From: Melieria omissa
Lineage: Eukaryota; Arthropoda; Insecta; Diptera; Ulidiidae
DNA: 64,000 bases
Direction of reading: 5' to 3'
Assembly: GCA_963971225.1 (NCBI GenBank)
Contig: OZ020267.1
Coordinates: 5,787,351 to 5,851,350, forward strand
Shown piece by piece: positions 11,409-19,900 of this stretch (its first letter is position 1; each line of letters begins with the position of its first letter). Under the pieces are notes generated by a model that was not told the DNA's origin, searched no databases, and saw nothing but the letters and a program-made list of their open reading frames with translations. The position numbers and the translations under genes were made by a program.

Positions 11409-12446
11409 TACACTGTGCTACAGCATTTTTCACACCGAAAAAAAATCATATGGGCGTGACTAAAGATCAAACATAGTAATACTGCGTACTCAGTTTTTCA
11501 TTTCTAAAATTTTTGTCCTTTTAATAGGACTTCAAAATTTTGAAGGCTACACAAAATACAAAAATTATAAAAAATACTTAACTTCGTTAAAATATGGCAA
11601 TATGTACATTAACTGAAAGAGAAAAGGCTCAAGAATTTAAATAAAATTAATATTTTATGTATTAAAAAAAAAGGATATAGGTCCTTTGAAAATTTTAATC
11701 CTTTATATCCTTGAAAATTTTTATAGAATTTTGTTAAAAAGTAAGTATGTTAAACTTAAAATCTCCTTGATCACGTGTCAAAATTTCATAACTCTAACTT
11801 TATTCGTTCGAAATTTATTAAAAAATGCGGAAGCTGTTAGTAACTATGAAAGCAATGAAGCGAGAATAATGAAATTCTGACACGTGATCAAGGAGATTTG
11901 GGTTTTTAACATACTTACCAGACATCTGCATGGTTCCATTCACTTTCTCTCCCACATTGTTGACACTTCTGCTGAGTGCAAACTTTCTGAAGGTCATTGC
12001 AATATGAATACAGTAATTGCTGTAGGCCAAGCAAAAGCTGTGCACAAAAAGAAAGAGTCACAAAGTAGAGAGTCATAATACACCATTATCTTTAGTGAAT
12101 ATTCATTACTCACTTGAATCATTCATTTCATTTCGCTATATTCACAGCATAAAGGGAATACAGTTTCTGTTTGAGTACACTTTAAAATGACTCATTCAAT
12201 TTCTGAGTACAGTACAACCTCTCACTCAAGAGCAAATTATTATTCATTCATTCACAATCACAAAAACGAATGTGAGTGAGTGAGTAGGTAAGTTAAGAGT
12301 GAATGAGTCACAACACGTTTTGAATGCAATCATGCAGACGTCTGATACTTACTTACGCAGTATTACTGTGTTTGGTTTCTAGTTTCAGGCCCATATGGAT
12401 TTTTTCCGGTGTGAAAAATTCTTTTAATTTTTGTTGCACGGTGTAA
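11409..12446. mobile_element. About 1-kb element with long (roughly 65-bp) diverged terminal inverted repeats
   Basis: The left arm includes TTTTTCACACCGAAAAAAAA, CATATGGGC and AGTAATACTGCGTA. The right arm (about 12345-12446) is the diverged complement and ends GCACGGTGTAAT, mirroring ATTACACTGTGC on the left. The interior has many GAGTGAATGAGT/CATTCACTC-type short repeats at 12080-12320 and no transposase. A smaller inverted-repeat element (11741-11918) lies inside. No certain target duplication was found, so the superfamily is unassigned. Confidence 0.6.
11741..11918. mobile_element. 178-bp MITE with about 48-bp terminal inverted repeats, nested
   Basis: The left end GTAAGTATGTTAAA...CTCCTTGATCACGTGTCA is mirrored by TGACACGTGATCAAGGAG...TTTTTAACATACTTAC on the right. 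The arms are nearly perfect over TCTCCTTGATCACGTGTCA. It has no ORF of its own and lies inside the long-TIR element at 11409-12446. Confidence 0.75.
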
Positions 12447-13295
12447 TAAGTCTAATACAAATCGATTAATCAATTTGTTGCACAGTTAATGAGTAGCTAC
12501 CATTAAATATATTTGGCAACTATTTTTCATACATAGAAATGAGAAGTTGAATGAGAAGTGCTAAAGTTGCGTCAATCATCAATTTTCAATCAATCAAGAA
12601 GTTTTTAACTAAACTATATTCAAACAATGAAAATAATCATTCAATAAATATAACTTAATTAAATTTTTACAATTAAATTACTTTTTATATTGTTTAGTTG
12701 ATGGATCTATGGACCCGATTGGTGTTGAGTTGAGGTTGAGTTCAAATCAGATAATTCTTTCGATTTCCACTGCATTGTTTGGTTGTCATTCATTCAAAAA
12801 TATAAAACTAGTCTTTAACTTAATTAATAGTAATTAAGTTGCATTTTCTTTTCATGTCAAATGTTAACTAAAGTGTCTAGTAGACTTTCTACGTGAAATA
12901 GTTTTATAAAACCTGAATTATTTACTCATCAAATTCACAGCCATTCATTGCTTTAAAATGAGCATTAATTTTTGTTTGTAAAACTTTGCATTTTCCGCAC
13001 AAGTTTTAGGCAAAATATACCAAAAAAAATGTTAAGAAAATATGAACAGAAAATATAATTTGATTTCTCACAATTAACCCACTGGAAGACATTGAATGAC
13101 AACCTCTAAAAAATAAAAGGAAATTGAAACTCGAAATGAAAACCGGCTGCCACTGTGCACCTGTGAGAATGAAGCCTCAGTAACCTCAGCTCGATTTCGT
13201 TCCTAACTGGCAATTCGTATCACAAGAATACATTGTTTGCTAAGAGAGAAGCGGATGGGGGCGCGAGTTCGGCGCACATAAGCAAATAACCAAAT
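12447..13295 (-). other. 3' flank / probable 3' UTR of the receptor gene
   Basis: This stretch lies downstream of the receptor stop on its strand. The first 250 bases next to the gene are GC-richer and complex, then the sequence becomes AT-rich. No convincing AATAAA on the minus strand was picked out, so the transcript end is not placed. No other coding signal is seen. Confidence 0.4.
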
Positions 13296-13409
13296 CTATC
13301 GCCTGTAATGGTACATGCCATAGCCCATGGGTGTGCTGCCCATGGCACGTTCGGTGGCCTTCTCAATGCTCGCGTGAACGCACCGATAACAGCACACGTA
13401 GGCCAAACA
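13296..13409 (-). other. In-frame open extension after the receptor stop codon (readthrough candidate)
   Basis: The receptor ends AAG-TGA and the same frame then runs for 37 sense codons to a TAG at 13296-13298. The predicted extension starts CLAYVCCYRC and ends with a Met/Gly/Tyr-rich segment (MGSTPMGYGMYHYRR). I count G or C in the third position of 26 of 37 codons, like the exon and unlike the AT-rich DNA further downstream. The four clustered cysteines would sit just behind helix 8, where class A receptors are often palmitoylated. TGA is followed by T, not the favoured C. Alternatives are chance openness in a GC-rich 3' UTR, a lineage-specific nonsense change, or a cryptic splice near the stop. 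Confidence 0.4.
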
Positions 13410-14450
13410 TCACTTGAATAGGATGCGCCGAAAGGCGCGCCGGAAGTCCTTGTTGAAGATGGTGTAGATGGCCGGATTGAGGGCGGAGTTCATGTAGCCC
13501 AGCCAGAAGGCGATCGCGAACGCCGAGTCGGGTATGCTGCAGTGGCTGCTGCAGGCCGGCAGCAGAATGTAGAGGAAGAAGAACGGCAGCCAGCAAGCGA
13601 TGAAGCTGCCCATGATCAGGCCGAGTATGAGTGTGGCGCGCTTCTCCTTTTTGCGCGCAATGCGGCGCTTCTCCTTTTCGGGATCGCGCGGCTTCTGCAC
13701 TTTGGGTATGGCGGGTTCGAGTTCGGCCTTTGCCACGTCGGCGGGCTTGGGCGCTTTCGCGGCGACCGCCGTCTTCGATTCGTTGCGTCGCTGGTGGTTC
13801 GACTTGCGACCGAAGATCGGCTGGCACAGTCTAAATTTCAGCGGTTTAACCACTGCACAGCGACTGACCACGCCCGAATCCGAGCTGGATGGATCGAATT
13901 CGCTGACCATGTCGGCGTCGGGGCCCATCGACAGCGCCCGACAACGGCCGACCGTCGGCGAGACACGCAGCTCGTTCGGCGACGCCGCCGCCGCCATCGT
14001 CGTGGCCGTTGTCGCGGTCGTCGTCGCCGCCGTGCCGTTGTTATTGTTGTTGGCAACTGGATTGCCCGCGGTGGCCGCCGCCGCCGCGGCCATCGACGGC
14101 GGCACCGGCACGTTCAGCGCGCCGCGACCGGTCGCAATCGTACTGACCTTAAGCGTTTCCTTGTTGCAGTTGGGCGCGGCGGGCGCCAGCGTCCCCACGG
14201 CGCTGGGCACGCCCGAGTTGCCGTTGGGGTAGACGATCGGTTGTGGCTCCATTTCGGCCGCTTCCGAGGTGGAAATGTCGGACGCCAGGTCGCAGGTGAC
14301 GGTCGGAATCTGCATCGGCAGCGCGCCGCTGTTCGGTGGCGGCGTCTCAATGGTGGCGATTTGGCGCTGCTGATGCATCTGCAGCGCAGCGCCACTGGAG
14401 GATGGCATCGGAATGGTGCCCTTCTTGTTGGCGGTGGTGAAACTGGTTAC
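13410..14450 (-). CDS. Octalpha2R: Last coding exon of alpha2-adrenergic-like octopamine receptor (ICL3, TM6, TM7, tail)
   Basis: This exon encodes 346 residues and a TGA stop. It begins after an acceptor reading TTATTCGCAG on the minus strand and opens in phase 0 with V-T-S-F. Exon residues 1 to about 270 form a huge third intracellular loop with Ala, Asn and Thr runs and a basic stretch ending in EKEKRRIARKKEKR. TM6 (about 272-297) has the class A motif FIACWLPFFF. TM7 (about 310-332) has WLGYMNSALNPAIYTIF with the NPxxY motif. A short amphipathic helix 8, NKDFRRAFRRILFK, ends the protein. Family knowledge: these plasma-membrane receptors bind octopamine, and the Drosophila member was also reported to respond to serotonin; they are expected to signal through Gi. 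The long loop, the KEKRATLILGLIMGSF stretch and the truncated tail favour the alpha2-like octopamine receptor over the D2-like dopamine or Oct-Tyr receptors. A GPCR is near certain; the subtype rests on memory of the family. Codons are strongly GC3-biased compared with the flanks. Confidence 0.85.
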   Translation of the reverse strand, partial: VTSFTTANKKGTIPMPSSSGAALQMHQQRQIATIETPPPNSGALPMQIPTVTCDLASDISTSEAAEMEPQPIVYPNGNSGVPSAVGTLAPAAPNCNKETLKVSTIATGRGALNVPVPPSMAAAAAATAGNPVANNNNNGTAATTTATTATTMAAAASPNELRVSPTVGRCRALSMGPDADMVSEFDPSSSDSGVVSRCAVVKPLKFRLCQPIFGRKSNHQRRNESKTAVAAKAPKPADVAKAELEPAIPKVQKPRDPEKEKRRIARKKEKRATLILGLIMGSFIACWLPFFFLYILLPACSSHCSIPDSAFAIAFWLGYMNSALNPAIYTIFNKDFRRAFRRILFK

Positions 14451-15580
14451 CTGCGAATAAGCAACAAGGAGAAACGATTAATCAGTGCAACTTAAAGACG
14501 ACGTGCTTTAGTCTTCCCCAAATGATTCGCACGCAAATCCCAATGGCTTTGCAAATAATGAAAAATGGTGCACGTGCCTCATCAGCCGACAGTGCCGCAC
14601 GCCCCAATGTGTCAACAACGCAACATTGTAATTGGAATTTTTCCAATTCGAGAACATTTTCGGTTGTTGGTTGTTGTTTGTCGCTCATTGGCGGTGGTGG
14701 AGTCGCGTCGCGGATTATTAATGAATTTGCAACATGGAGCGTGTAATGTGTATGAAATGGGTTCGCCATTTATATTTCGAGTTCATTACGACTGTGGCGC
14801 CACAGCGCAGTCGGCGATTGTGGTGTGCCACATTGTTGTTGTTCTGTGGCTCTGCGAAGATTGTGAGCGGCAGGGCGACACCGTCTGTCTGTCTGCTACC
14901 GCTGATGATGACAACGATTTGAATGTGATTTCTCTGGAGAGCGAATTGAAATGAAAGTTGTGCGGAGATTTTCGGTTTGACTTTCGGCAGCATTGGCAAT
15001 GCAGCTTTACATGCATATTTGAGGAGGTTTTGTTGTGGCGAGCGAATGGTTTTCGTTTCCATTAACTGATAGAAACGTGCTGCATGTTTGTGCCTTCGAA
15101 TGTGTTGCCCATCTATGGGGTAGAGGGGAGTTGGAGCGGTCTCGACATGGACACGTCTGTGACATCGAAGAAGAATGAGATGGGTTTATTTCATATGTTG
15201 AGTGACTTCTTCGTAAAATAGAGTTGGTTGCATGTGGCGAATTATTCTGATAGCGCAGAGACTTAATTAAACATTCGGGTGCCTACAATAAGACACGAGG
15301 TGGCTTGAAAGCTTTGAAAATGTTTCACTTTGCGGTTAAGGTTTATGGGATTAAGGACATTATGTGGTTTTAGGGTTTGATAAGGAATTACATACTACGT
15401 ACTTATTCAGAATGGCTGAGTGGCAACTTTTAAGATTGTTTTGCCATTAGAGAGTGGAGTAGAAAGAGAGTGTTTGCTGAAAAATAAACTATTTTTCTAT
15501 TTTTCACTGATCTACAACGGTCGAGGAATAAACCTAGATTTCTATGCAGATTTTTCTTCGTTATAAAGCCAAAACATTAA

Positions 15581-15822
15581 ACTGTAGATCGAGCTTTATA
15601 TCAAAAATGATACATTTGGTTTTTTGTTTTATTATAACTTTTTTCAGGATACAATTAATTGAACCATTCTTTGTGACTTTGTTGTGTTGGGATTATGCTT
15701 GTTTAAAACCAGCTTTCACACTGTTTTAAGAAAGATGTCTTGAGAAAATTTAAAAGTATATAATACTCTTCTGTGGATACATAGGATAGGATTCCTTAAA
15801 TTTTTTGAAGCTCGATCTACGG
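15581..15822. mobile_element. TTAA-flanked MITE, family T2, copy 1
   Basis: TTAA at 15577-15580 and 15823-15826 flanks a 242-bp element. Its ends are ACTGTAGATCGAGCTTTA and, on the right, AAGCTCGATCTACGG. It shares most of its sequence, including GTGACTTTGTTGTGTTGGGA, with 34348-34588. TTAA duplication plus short TIRs is the signature of piggyBac-mobilised elements. It lies in the receptor intron. Confidence 0.8.
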
Positions 15823-15896
15823 TTAAGGTCTTTACAGCTTTGAATACTTCATCATATCAAACGTAAAACACGTTGATAAGTCCATCAACTCTGTAA

Positions 15897-16585
15897 CCCT
15901 TTCGACCCCGAAGTTTCCCCTGTGTCTCGATATTACTTTTTGGTATTCAAATCATGAAACACTTCCCCAAGAAGTGTATACACGACCTTTGGAAGTCGCC
16001 ACGGCTCTTTGTTAGAGTTCTAGAGCTAGTTTACTGTTGAACTATTTTGGATTAAAACAGGTTAAATAAATTTTGAATCACTATTTTGTAATTACAGAAA
16101 AATTTTTCAATATATATGGAAAAATATAAAATTATCACTTTTCGCTTTTATTTAACCCATTTCTGCCTAATGTAAAAAATACCCAATGAATATCTCAGCA
16201 ACGTGCGGAGATAGAAAACTGAAATTGTTTCTGATTTTTTTTCATTTTGGGTCAATTTCAGTTTGTGTATGAAATTGTATCAAAATCGTGTGGGCGGAAC
16301 TGGTACCCGGCTTTAATGGGTTAACCATTATGAAAGAAATAGGGTTTTGATCAAACGTACTCAATTCGTAGACTTCAATTAGAACACAAGCTTTCCCTGA
16401 TATTGCTGCAAATTATTGGAATTTATTTTGGGAATAACAGTAAAAATTTTGTAATTTCCTTTAAATTCACTTTTAAAAATATTAATTTGTTGGTGCCTAC
16501 TTAAATTAAACCCATAAATCGTAGCTTTAGCTATAAGATGACAAATAGGTGAAGTTGCTCTCAGGCAACTTTTGGCTCGAAAGGG
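15897..16585. mobile_element. TTAA-flanked element, family T1, copy 1 (689 bp)
   Basis: The left end is CCCTTTCGACCCCGAAG and the right end complements to CCCTTTCGAGCC. The right flank is TTAA (16586-16589) and the left flank is GTAA, one change from TTAA. It shares long blocks with 38166-38879 (inverted) and 60582-61406 (direct). No transposase remains. A second TTAA element is inserted at 16156-16320. It lies in the receptor intron. Confidence 0.8.
16156..16320. mobile_element. 165-bp TTAA-flanked MITE nested in a T1 element
   Basis: The element begins CCCATTTCTGCC and ends GGCTTTAATGGG, with TTAA on both sides (16152-16155, 16321-16324). The sister T1 copy at 38166-38879 lacks it: read on the minus strand, that copy has TTTTATTTAACCATTATTAG where this one has TTTTATTTAA, the insert, then TTAACCATTATG. 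That is an empty site with a single TTAA, direct evidence of transposition into TTAA. Confidence 0.88.
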
Positions 16586-18176
16586 TTAATGGTTTTCCCT
16601 TAAAGTCTTTCTTACTGAAATATCTCTCAGCCACAGACTCTTTGTGGCTGGGACTAGGTTGGGACTCACTGTTGGGATCATAATGTCAGAGAGCTGGGAA
16701 AGAAAGCTGTAAGTAGAAGCCACAGTCAAGAATTATCTAAATTAAAGCAAAGTTGAATTGGGTGGATACACTCGTTGTTAGGCTCTTAATTTGAATCAAT
16801 TCGTAAGCCAAGTGATAGTTAGAAATAAGTCATCAAAACATCATTCAAATCTAAAATAAAGTTGAGTACCAACTCTACTTTTAACAAAGATTTGGCTTAT
16901 GTAAAAGATAGACTCACTAATTTCAATATCCTTCAATATGAGTCATGTGACGGATATTTAATTCAAAGCAATCTTAAAATCGTCTTGTTCTTAAAAGACA
17001 GACTTACTTATTTCTATAGCCTTCAATATGTGACCTGTTATGAATATTTAATTCAGAATGCCTAAAATTTTCTTTGAGCTTTCAAGAGCCAGAAATGAGT
17101 CGTATCAATTGTAACACAATGGACATAAGACTTATTTAAGCTCAAGCTCCATCAAAACATACAAACTTACCTAACTCATCTATAAGGGGCTGAGTTGTAA
17201 GCAGATCACAGACCTAAAAGTTGCCTAGAGTAGAGTTAGAAAGTTAGCAGAGCACTCTGTGATACCACAAAGGGTCTCTCAAAGACCTGGTTCTGGCTTT
17301 GCCTATCAAAAGACAGAAGCAAAGATGGGTAGAGACTTTAATAAATAAAATAAGCGATGAGAACCGGCAGAGCAATTCTGAAACTGCCTTCAGAAATCAA
17401 TTTTGACCAGGGTCCCATATGAACATATGGCATCACTACACCACACCTCCTGTCAAAGTTTCTCACAAAAATATTCGAAAAATATCCCCAACATAAAATG
17501 ACTATTTTAAATGACTTAATAATATCGCTGAATCCGTGTAGAGTAATGGCCGCCACAGTGAAATGCTAACTGGCGCCGTGGCCGTTGCAACGTACATGGT
17601 TGATTAATTTTGTGCATTCAGCGCAATGATTAACAAATCGCTGTGGGCGGGTTGTGTGCATGCGAGCAAACGAGCGCATCAACATTGGGACGTATCACCA
17701 ACTGTGTTGCTGCAACCGAGCGTTGCAGCGTTTTTGAGGTAGCAATAATTGCAACGCTCTGCGTGCCGCATTGCCAACATTTGGTCGGGTCGAGTGTGCG
17801 CCGGTTTTCCCCACTTTGGGGGTTAGCTGCATTGCATGGCTGCTGCCACATATTGCTGACCGGCTGTTCGAGCGATTGCGTTAATGAAATGAAAACACCG
17901 CCGCTGGCCGGTGGTTGGTCAGCTGTGGCGGCTCGCTGTGAGTTCAGGTGCGGCGGCAGTGTGCGGCTTTCAATTTGCAGACAACCATAAAGTGCTGCTG
18001 CTCATGTGAGGTCAGCCAAGTTGGCTGCTGCCACATTTAACACATTGTATCGTTGGCACCGCTGAATCACCTCAACATACCGAAATTAAGTATTCCGCTA
18101 TGGGGGCGTGTAATTTAGTTTTTAAAGTCTTTGCTTGCATTGCATAATGTTGCAATAACTCAGCGACTCCACTCAC

Positions 18177-18335
18177 CTGTTCGTTGTTTGATTTTCGCGG
18201 GTGTTTCTTGATGCCGCGTCTCGCTCGCGCTTTTGCGGCAAAGTAAATTCGTATGTAGACGAAGACCATAATGCAGCTGGGTATGTAGAAGGAGCCCAGT
18301 GCCGAGTATAACACGTAACCGATGTCCTCGCTTAG
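18177..18335 (-). CDS. Octalpha2R: Internal coding exon of the same receptor (TM5 and start of ICL3)
   Basis: This exon encodes 53 residues and has no ATG of its own. On the minus strand it follows an acceptor with a pyrimidine-rich tract ending in TTGCAG and opens with CTA (L-S-E-D-I-G-Y). It ends at a consensus donor, CAG|GTGAGT. Residues 7-31 form TM5 (YVLYSALGSFYIPSCIMVF then VYIRIYF), with the S-A-L-G-S-F-Y-I-P pattern of invertebrate amine receptors. The basic run AAKARARRGIKKHPRK starts the third intracellular loop. Both ends are phase 0, so it joins directly to the exon at 14450. It should be preceded by an exon ending in the second extracellular loop cysteine, which I could not find within this window. 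If the donor is not used, the frame stays open for 34 more codons into the intron and stops at 18072, so intron retention would yield a receptor truncated after TM5. Confidence 0.87.
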
Positions 18336-19100
18336 CTGCAATTACAAAGAGTGAGAGAACATTTTAGTAAAATTAAAAATTGAAATTTATGTAGATTGAA
18401 AATGGACAGGTCAGTTTAAATAGATAGGAGTGACTGTCTAAAGACGGAACCCCTTGAGGCCATGAAGACCCATTCTGATACCACATTCCATCGAGCTTAA
18501 GACTGCTCACTCATTGAATCAGTTTGAATTTAATCTCAATAAAATCTACTAGATTGTGAAAAGTTCTGTCGGCTACATTCCCTAAATTGTCGCATAAAGA
18601 AGTTTTCCAGCGCAATTTATGAAAAAAGTATTAAATGAAGGTTTCGTGTTTAATGCCTTTTAGTTTTTTGGAGGAAGTTTTCAGAAAGTTTTGGTGTTTG
18701 AAGACCCCCTATTGTTTAATGAGGAATATTTTTTCAAAAGACAATATGGTATTTTGTTCAATATTTTACTCAATACAAGCTTTTTGTGAAAAAGTTTTCC
18801 GAAAAACATGAAAAAGAGTGATAAGAAAAGGGGGAGGGGGGTTCATGTGTACACAAAACACATTCACACTTTTAATGCAAACAACTATGTCTTAGACATC
18901 AAAGCTCTATCTCTTCAAGTTTTTATGCTTTTCGTAAAAAGTCTATAGAGACCCCTTTAACCTTTATGTGCAAATTACAAAAAACTCAGACGTGGACGGT
19001 AGACTAATACTTTGTTCGGCGAAAATGATCAGCACGACGTACTCTTTCAGAAATATACGGTCGTTGCTCTGTTGCAGAAATGCTGTTGTACAGTGTATTT
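18336..19100. other. Receptor upstream intron, with an interspersed repeat copy
   Basis: After the acceptor the DNA is AT-rich. At about 18415-18600 lies a copy of a dispersed repeat shared with about 54855-55030 (ATAGGAGTGACTG, ACCCCTTG, GGCCATGAAG, GACTGTGAAAAGTTCT-like, TTCCCTAAATT). The rest of the stretch shows nothing recognisable. Confidence 0.6.
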
Positions 19101-19138
19101 AATTAATATAAAACATATAACATAATTTATGTGAAAAC

Positions 19139-19900
19139 CAAATTAGGAGACTAAGACCTGGAAACTACAAAAAATGTTCATTCGGGATTGGAAATCAAAT
19201 CATAAGGTTTAGTAATAAATTGTTCCAAGTCGTTGTGATCAGAAACGGAAACCCATGTTGCTGGGATCTCTTAAGATTCCAAACATTACTAATACGACAG
19301 TTCGATTAGAAGACTAGATACCACTAATAACACTGATTCGGGATTGAATGAAAACATGTTAGGCCGTTCAATGTCGTTGTGTCAATTTTTTACTGGATCA
19401 CTGAAGTCAATCAGAAACAGAAATCCAAGGAAATAGAGTCTATTATGAGCTAAGATTCCACGCACTACTGATGCGACAGTTCGATTAGGAGACTAGATAC
19501 CACAAATAACATTGATTCGGCATTGCAACTCTTTAGTTTGTGTTAGTTTTGGATAGATCTCTGATGTCAATTAGAAACCGAAACTCAAGAAGCTGGGTAT
19601 ATTTTGAGCTAAGATTAAATGTATACTACATGGGCTGAAAAGTCTTTGGCCTGACATAGAGATGGCGCCAAAAATTAAGAATTATTGTGTTGTACATGGA
19701 AAACCATCCTTAACTTAGATTCTGTCAAAGTTTCATGACATTTGGTTGACTCGTTTTCAAGTTATTGCTTTCGAAGTTTGGCGCCATCTCTATGTCAGGC
19801 CAAAGACTTTTCAGCCCATGTAGTAACACAAACAAAACCAATACCACAGCTTGATTAGGATATGAAGGCCTGGTGTCTCAGAATAATTCCAAAGAAAGAA
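19139..19900. repeat. Degenerate tandem array, about 165-190-bp unit, split by a mariner MITE
   Basis: GATTAGGAGACTAGATACCA-type blocks recur near 19141, 19304, 19494 and 19853, with shared ATTCGGGATTG and CAGAAACGGAAACCC-like segments between them. The last interval is longer because a 192-bp MITE is inserted at 19629-19820. Removing the MITE restores roughly one unit length. No coding content. Confidence 0.7.
19629..19820. mobile_element. 192-bp mariner-type MITE with TA target duplication
   Basis: The ends CATGGGCTGAAAAGTCTTTG and its exact complement form TIRs of about 45 bp that also include GCCTGACATAGAGATGGCGC. TA lies on both sides (19627-19628, 19821-19822). The near-identical arms suggest a fairly young insertion. 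There is no ORF. The TIR style and TA site point to a Tc1/mariner source. Confidence 0.85.

Larger units (their letters stand above)
14451..18176 (-). other. Octalpha2R: Receptor intron between the TM5 and TM6-TM7 exons
   Basis: The intron has a consensus GTGAGT donor at 18171-18176 and a CAG acceptor at 14451-14453 (minus strand). It is 3726 bp long and phase 0. It holds TTAA-flanked elements at 15581-15822 and 15897-16585 (the latter with a nested 165-bp element), AT-rich unique DNA around 16.6-17.5 kb, and a GC-richer unique block at about 17560-18060 that resembles conserved non-coding sequence. Open frames inside it look like chance. Confidence 0.8.

Noticed and set aside
13363..13827. 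Second minus-strand frame of 154 codons overlapping the receptor end
   Set aside because: It is out of frame with TM6-TM7 and its residues are those expected from a frame shadow of GC-rich codons.
13542..14495. 317-codon open frame on the + strand opposite the receptor exon
   Set aside because: It is the antisense of GC3-biased receptor codons; it has Arg/Gly-rich low-complexity content and no domain.
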